Shown: positions 7,468 through 10,700 of the stretch, in pieces | How positions within the stretch are numbered: the stretch's first letter is position 1 | Layout of the letters: the number at the start of each line of letters is the position of its first letter | NCBI GenBank assembly: GCA_029883045.1 | Contig: JAOUJU010000040.1 | Location: 1 to 10,700 of the forward strand | Reading direction: 5' to 3' | Length of the DNA stretch: 10,700 nt | Origin: Rhodospirillaceae bacterium | Lineage (GTDB): Bacteria; Pseudomonadota; Alphaproteobacteria; Rhodospirillales; Magnetovibrionaceae | The notes under the pieces: generated by a model | Seen by the model: the letters and a program-made list of their open reading frames with translations, nothing else | Told to the model about the DNA's origin: nothing | Database searches by the model: none | Program-made: the position numbers and the translations under genes

Positions 7468-8037
7468 TTAGACCTGCATAATATCTTTTTCTTTTTGCGC
7501 CAGCATGTCGTCTATTTTTTTGATGAATTCGTCTGTTAATTTTTGTATTTCATCCGAATACTGATGGTGTGCGTCTTCGGAAATATGGTTATCCTTTTCC
7601 ATTTTTTTCAATTCATCCATACCGTGGCGGCGCACGTTACGAACCGCAATTCGTGCTTCTTCGGTATATTTTCCTGCGATTTTACTAAGTTCTGTCCGGC
7701 GCTCTTCGTTTAAGGGTGGAATGGGAATACGCACCATCTGCCCATCAACTGCAGGGTTTAGGCCAAGACCTGAATCGATAATCGCTTTTTCAACCGATTT
7801 GACCAATCCCTTGTCCCACACCTGAACGGAAAGCATCCTTGATTCCGGAACGCCTACTGTTCCCACTTGGTTAAGCGGCATATCGGCGCCATAAGCATTG
7901 ACCGTTACCGGATCAAGCAGGCTTACTGAAGCACGCCCGGTGCGAAGGCCGGAAAATTCCTTGTGCAGAACATCAACCGCGCCTTCCATACGTCTGGTTG
8001 CGTCGCTTTTCAAATTTTTGATATCACCGTCTGCCAC
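7468..8037 (-). CDS. frr: Ribosome recycling factor, GTG start
   Basis: RRF works with EF-G to split the post-termination ribosome so that it can start again. The 189 residues are close to the usual 185. The three-helix bundle is interrupted by the beta domain. LRTGRAS is at 31-37, RIPIPPLNEERR at 103-114 and VRNVRR at 132-137, whose Arg133 belongs to the conserved ribosome-binding surface. The start is GTG (8037-8035), supported by a strong GAGGGAAG Shine-Dalgarno seven bases upstream, and there is no in-frame ATG alternative nearby. The gap to pyrH is 24 bases, so the two are very likely cotranscribed; pyrH-frr is one of the most conserved gene pairs in bacteria. Confidence 0.98.
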   Translation of the reverse strand: MADGDIKNLKSDATRRMEGAVDVLHKEFSGLRTGRASVSLLDPVTVNAYGADMPLNQVGTVGVPESRMLSVQVWDKGLVKSVEKAIIDSGLGLNPAVDGQMVRIPIPPLNEERRTELSKIAGKYTEEARIAVRNVRRHGMDELKKMEKDNHISEDAHHQYSDEIQKLTDEFIKKIDDMLAQKEKDIMQV

Positions 8038-8061
8038 TTTTTTACTTCCCTCTATTAAAAA

Positions 8062-8778
8062 TTATTCAACTATTGTGTATGTTCCGTTTCCACGCACCAC
8101 TTCGGCAAAGGATCCTGGTGTATGCAGTGCAAATACTAAAATTGGCAAATCATTATCGCGCGCAAGGGCTATTGCCGATGTATCCATAACCCTTAGGTTT
8201 CGCGACAAAACATCTTGATAGCTAAGTTTTTCATAACGCGTAGCATCGGGGTTTGTCTTTGGATCATCCGAGTAAACACCGTCTACCTGGGTACCTTTTA
8301 GCAATGCATCACAACCCATTTCGGTTGCACGCAGGGCTGCTGCCGTATCGGTGGTAAAAAACGGGTTTCCGGTACCGGCGGCAAAAATAACTACGCGGCC
8401 TTTTTCTAGATGCCTAATGGCACGCCTACGAATGAATTGTTCGCACACCATATCCATTGGAATTGCCGACTGAACCCGGGTCTGAACCCCTATGGCTTCA
8501 AGCGCGCTTTGCATGGCGATGGCATTCATAACGGTGGCAAGCATGCCCATATAATCGGCTGATGTGCGCTCTATGTTTCCAGCGGCATCAGAAACGCCCC
8601 TAAAAATATTGCCCGCACCTATTACCAGTGCCAATTCAACGCCCATATCGTGGACTGACTTTATTTCACCTGCTATGCGCTCAACCGTTGGTGCATCAAG
8701 ACCAAAAGCCTTAGGCCCCATAAGTCCTTCACCGGAAAGCTTGAGCAATACACGTTTAAATTTTGGTTTTGTTGCCAT
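8062..8778 (-). CDS. pyrH: UMP kinase PyrH
   Basis: PyrH phosphorylates UMP to UDP with ATP in the pyrimidine nucleotide pathway. The bacterial enzyme is a hexamer of the amino-acid-kinase fold, usually activated by GTP and inhibited by UTP. From the ATG at 8778 it has 238 residues, the normal length. Motifs in order: LLKLSGE (11-17, phosphate binding), VIGAGNIFRG (52-61), RTSADYMGMLATVMNA (71-86, UMP site), AAGTGNPFFTTDTAAALRA (133-151) and KGTQVDGVYSDDP (161-173, ATP site). The frame is open 19 codons further, to an ATG at 8835. That extension lies over a hairpin and adds residues not expected in the family, so I rejected it. The chosen ATG has only a distant AAGGG site. The gene follows the tsf terminator and heads the second transcription block. 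Confidence 0.96.
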   Translation of the reverse strand: MATKPKFKRVLLKLSGEGLMGPKAFGLDAPTVERIAGEIKSVHDMGVELALVIGAGNIFRGVSDAAGNIERTSADYMGMLATVMNAIAMQSALEAIGVQTRVQSAIPMDMVCEQFIRRRAIRHLEKGRVVIFAAGTGNPFFTTDTAAALRATEMGCDALLKGTQVDGVYSDDPKTNPDATRYEKLSYQDVLSRNLRVMDTSAIALARDNDLPILVFALHTPGSFAEVVRGNGTYTIVE

Positions 8779-8806
8779 TTTGTGTGTTTCAGCCCTTATT
8801 TTCAGG

Positions 8807-8824
8807 CCCAGCAGCCATGCTGGG
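8807..8824 (-). promoter_or_regulatory. Hairpin in the pyrH leader
   Basis: A perfect 7-base stem with a 4-base loop, CCCAGCA-TGGC-TGCTGGG, sits 28 bases before the chosen pyrH ATG and just after the upstream in-frame ATG at 8835. No T run follows in the direction of transcription, so it is not a terminator. In the pyrH mRNA it could affect translation or RNA stability, but no known regulator site is recognised. Confidence 0.45.
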
Positions 8825-8868
8825 ATTCCCTGCATTTAGATACTAACCTATCCACACCCAAGGGGTAC

Positions 8869-8905
8869 AAAAAAGGGGCAGAACCCGCTAAAGGTACCGC
8901 CCCTT
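8869..8905 (-). terminator. Intrinsic terminator after tsf
   Basis: Read on the minus strand, AAGGGGCGGTACC (8905-8893) pairs with GGGTTCTGCCCCTT (8886-8873). The pairing has one G-U and one U-U step, closes a loop of six to seven bases, and is followed by six T (8874-8869). It begins 15 bases after the tsf stop. The GC-rich lower stem and immediate T run are textbook Rho-independent features. It should end most rpsB-tsf transcripts before pyrH, although some read-through is possible. Confidence 0.87.
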
Positions 8906-8920
8906 GTTGTTTTTGGCTTA

Positions 8921-9832
8921 TCAGCCGCCGACTGCAGCCGCCACCTCGGCGGCGAAGTCTTCTTCTTTTTTCTCGATGCCTTCGCCTAGGCCAAAGCGGA
9001 TAAATGCCTTTATAGCTAGCCCATTGCCAGCGGCCTCAACCGCTTTGCCGACCTTGCTTTCGCCGTCAATAACGAAGGTTTGCTCCAAAAGGCAGACTTC
9101 TTCGTAGAACTTGCGAATGCGCCCTTCGATCATTTTTTCAATGATGTTTTCAGGCTTGCCTGATTCGCGGGCCTGTTCGGTCAAAACAGCCTTTTCCCGC
9201 TCAACAATTGCGGGGTCTAGGTCATCTTGGCTAAGTGATTGCGGGTTAGTGGCAGCAATGTGCATTGCAACCTGCTTTCCGATGACATCAGCTGCTGACG
9301 TATCGGCACCAGTTGTGGCCACCAAAACGCCAATTTTGCCAAGTCCGGGCTGAATTGCGCCATGGACATAGGTGGAAATAATGCCGCCATCAACGGTTTG
9401 AACTGCAACCCGACGAATATTCATGTTTTCGCCAATGGTGGAAATAAGCTGAGTTAGCTCTTCGGCCACGGTACGGCCAGTTTCCGGGTATTGCGCTGCA
9501 TTTAGATCATCAATGCTGTTGCCAGTTTTAAGGGCAATTTCTGTCACAGTTTTTACAAAATTTTGGAATTTTTCATTTCTGGAAACGAAATCGGTTTCGG
9601 AATTAACCTCAACCACTGCGCCAGTATTTCCATCAGTTGCAACACCAACAAGACCCTCTGATGCTATGCGTCCGGACTTTTTAGCGGCTGATGCTAGACC
9701 TTTGGTGCGCAGCCAATCTTGTGCTGCCTCGATGTTTCCGTCATTTTCGGCCAACGCTTTCTTGCAATCCATCATTCCGGCGCCGGATGTTTCGCGCAGT
9801 TCTTTGACTAGCGCTGCAGTAATTTCTGCCAT
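8921..9832 (-). CDS. tsf: Translation elongation factor Ts
   Basis: EF-Ts is the guanine-nucleotide exchange factor that releases GDP from EF-Tu during elongation. Its 303 residues are normal for Alphaproteobacteria. The N-terminal UBA-like domain has the classic ELRETSGAGMMDCKKAL (11-27). The Thr-Asp-Phe motif that inserts into the EF-Tu Mg site is at 80-82 within VEVNSETDFVSRN. Two repeated core subdomains follow, then VCLLEQTFVID, with an Ala-rich C-terminal end (EVAAAVGG). The ATG at 9832 has GAGG ten bases upstream. It lies 62 bases after rpsB, its near-universal partner, and is followed by the terminator at 8869-8905. No promoter is evident in the gap, so it is probably cotranscribed with rpsB. 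Confidence 0.98.
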   Translation of the reverse strand: MAEITAALVKELRETSGAGMMDCKKALAENDGNIEAAQDWLRTKGLASAAKKSGRIASEGLVGVATDGNTGAVVEVNSETDFVSRNEKFQNFVKTVTEIALKTGNSIDDLNAAQYPETGRTVAEELTQLISTIGENMNIRRVAVQTVDGGIISTYVHGAIQPGLGKIGVLVATTGADTSAADVIGKQVAMHIAATNPQSLSQDDLDPAIVEREKAVLTEQARESGKPENIIEKMIEGRIRKFYEEVCLLEQTFVIDGESKVGKAVEAAGNGLAIKAFIRFGLGEGIEKKEEDFAAEVAAAVGG

Positions 9833-9894
9833 TTTTCTTAAACCTCGCTTATAAGCTGATTATGTAACGCATTGAAAATACGCTAATTTCTATA

Positions 9895-10700
9895 TTAAGC
9901 CTGTACAGGTTCGCTCGCGGGCGAAGCCTCAGGTGTAGCTTCAGCTACAACCTCAGGAATAACCTCTTGGGCTGGTTCTACGGCCGCACCTGCGTCACCA
10001 CCACGGCTTGTTACCTCAGACTGGATACCGTCAAGAACAGAACCAGCAATAAGGTCGCAATAGGTGGAAATCGCGCGAATGGCATCATCATTACCAGGAA
10101 TTGGATAATCAATGCCTGCAGGATCAGAGTTAGAATCAAGAACCCCAACTACCGGAATGCCAAGCTTTACAGCCTCGGTCACGGCGGTGTCTTCTTTGTT
10201 GGTGTCGATTACTATCAATATATCAGGCAAGCCGCCCATATCTTTGATGCCGCCCAAGGCTAAATCTAGCTTGGTGCGTTCGCGGGTAAGCTGAAGAAGC
10301 TCCTTTTTGGTGAGCCCTGCAGTTTTTTCGGCATTATCAAAAATTGCTTCCAATTCGCGCAAGCGCTTGATGGAGCCTGAAATTGTTTGCCAGTTGGTAA
10401 GCATTCCACCCAACCAACGGTGATTTACATAATATTGACCGCATGATTTTGCAGCTTCGGCCACTTTTTCTTGTGCTTGACGTTTTGTGCCGACAAACAA
10501 CACACGTCCGCCCTTTGCGACCACGTCGCGAACGGCTTCCATGGCGCGCGAAAGCATGGGAACTGTCTGGCCTAGATCAATAATGTGGATTTTGTTGCGG
10601 TCACCGTAAAGAAACGGTGCCATTTTTGGGTTCCAACGACGGGTGCTATGACCAAAGTGAACGCCTGCTTCAAGCAATTGGCGCATTGTAAATGAGGGAA
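9895..10700 (-). CDS. rpsB: 30S ribosomal protein S2, 5' end cut by the window edge
   Basis: S2 is a late-binding protein of the small ribosomal subunit, needed with S1 for mRNA binding. The first ATG inside the window (10686) is not the real start: the in-frame codons before it read P-S-F-T, and the partial codon at the edge ends in TT. This fits the family start MALP-x-FTMRQLLEAGVHFGH, so only about seven bases are missing. Conserved stretches are VHFGHSTRRWNPKM, GGRVLFVGTKRQAQ, VNHRWLGGMLTNW, GGLPDILIVIDTNKEDTAV and GIPVVGVLDSNSDP. After the folded core a tail of about 35 residues rich in Ala, Pro, Glu and Val follows, an extension common in alphaproteobacterial S2. Any promoter or autoregulatory leader lies outside the window. 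Confidence 0.97.
   Translation of the reverse strand, partial: PSFTMRQLLEAGVHFGHSTRRWNPKMAPFLYGDRNKIHIIDLGQTVPMLSRAMEAVRDVVAKGGRVLFVGTKRQAQEKVAEAAKSCGQYYVNHRWLGGMLTNWQTISGSIKRLRELEAIFDNAEKTAGLTKKELLQLTRERTKLDLALGGIKDMGGLPDILIVIDTNKEDTAVTEAVKLGIPVVGVLDSNSDPAGIDYPIPGNDDAIRAISTYCDLIAGSVLDGIQSEVTSRGGDAGAAVEPAQEVIPEVVAEATPEASPASEPVQA

Noticed and set aside
8779..8835. PyrH N-terminal extension as coding sequence
   Set aside because: Family proteins begin within a few residues of the LLKLSGE strand. The ATG at 8778 gives the standard length, and the extension overlaps a hairpin.
9847..9856. Palindrome GCTTATAAGC between rpsB and tsf
   Set aside because: A 10-base palindrome without loop or T run is easily due to chance. 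It lies just before the tsf ribosome binding site and matches no known operator.
1..10700. Mobile elements, CRISPR arrays, tRNA or rRNA genes, toxin-antitoxin or defence genes
   Set aside because: None seen. The window is filled with conserved housekeeping genes in a known order, with no repeats resembling IS ends or spacers and no compositional break.

Overview
This 10.7 kb window is an essential-gene core cluster of an alphaproteobacterium, with every gene on the minus strand. In the direction of transcription (right to left) the order is rpsB-tsf-pyrH-frr-uppS-cdsA-dxr-rseP-bamA-skp/ompH-lpxD. This order is typical of Alphaproteobacteria. Three details agree with that: the Ala/Pro/Glu-rich C-terminal tail on S2, a single-PDZ RseP of about 400 residues, and the style of the BamA barrel. 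The DNA is only moderately GC-rich (judged by eye, not counted), so it is not a high-GC Rhizobium or Caulobacter type. I cannot name a genus.

Layout. At the right, rpsB (S2) runs off the window edge and lacks only its first few codons. It is followed by tsf (EF-Ts) after a 62-base gap. A strong intrinsic terminator lies just after tsf (8869-8905). The second block starts at pyrH, behind a 142-base leader with a compact hairpin, and continues through frr, uppS, cdsA and dxr. Gaps here are short, and uppS/cdsA and cdsA/dxr overlap. rseP follows dxr. A 163-base AT-rich gap separates rseP from bamA, and skp and the 5' part of lpxD come last. lpxD is cut by the left edge.

How the genes work together. 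rpsB, tsf and frr serve translation (30S subunit, EF-Tu recycling, ribosome recycling). pyrH supplies UDP, and so UTP and CTP. CTP feeds CdsA, which makes CDP-diacylglycerol for phospholipids. Dxr commits carbon to the MEP isoprenoid pathway, whose C5 units UppS builds into undecaprenyl diphosphate, the wall and LPS lipid carrier. RseP, BamA, Skp and LpxD handle envelope stress proteolysis, outer-membrane protein assembly, periplasmic chaperoning and lipid A synthesis. The cluster joins protein-synthesis capacity to envelope growth.

Several starts were reassigned from the longest open frame. skp is moved to an internal TTG with a good ribosome binding site, and pyrH and cdsA to internal ATGs. 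dxr is moved to an ATG overlapping the cdsA stop, and rpsB is extended past the window edge. All complete genes look intact. I found no mobile element, CRISPR array, tRNA, rRNA or foreign-looking segment, and no undescribed system. The points worth a second look are modest: a charged insertion in RseP, the terminator and leader that split the cluster, the all-TTG start of bamA, and the rseP-bamA gap.
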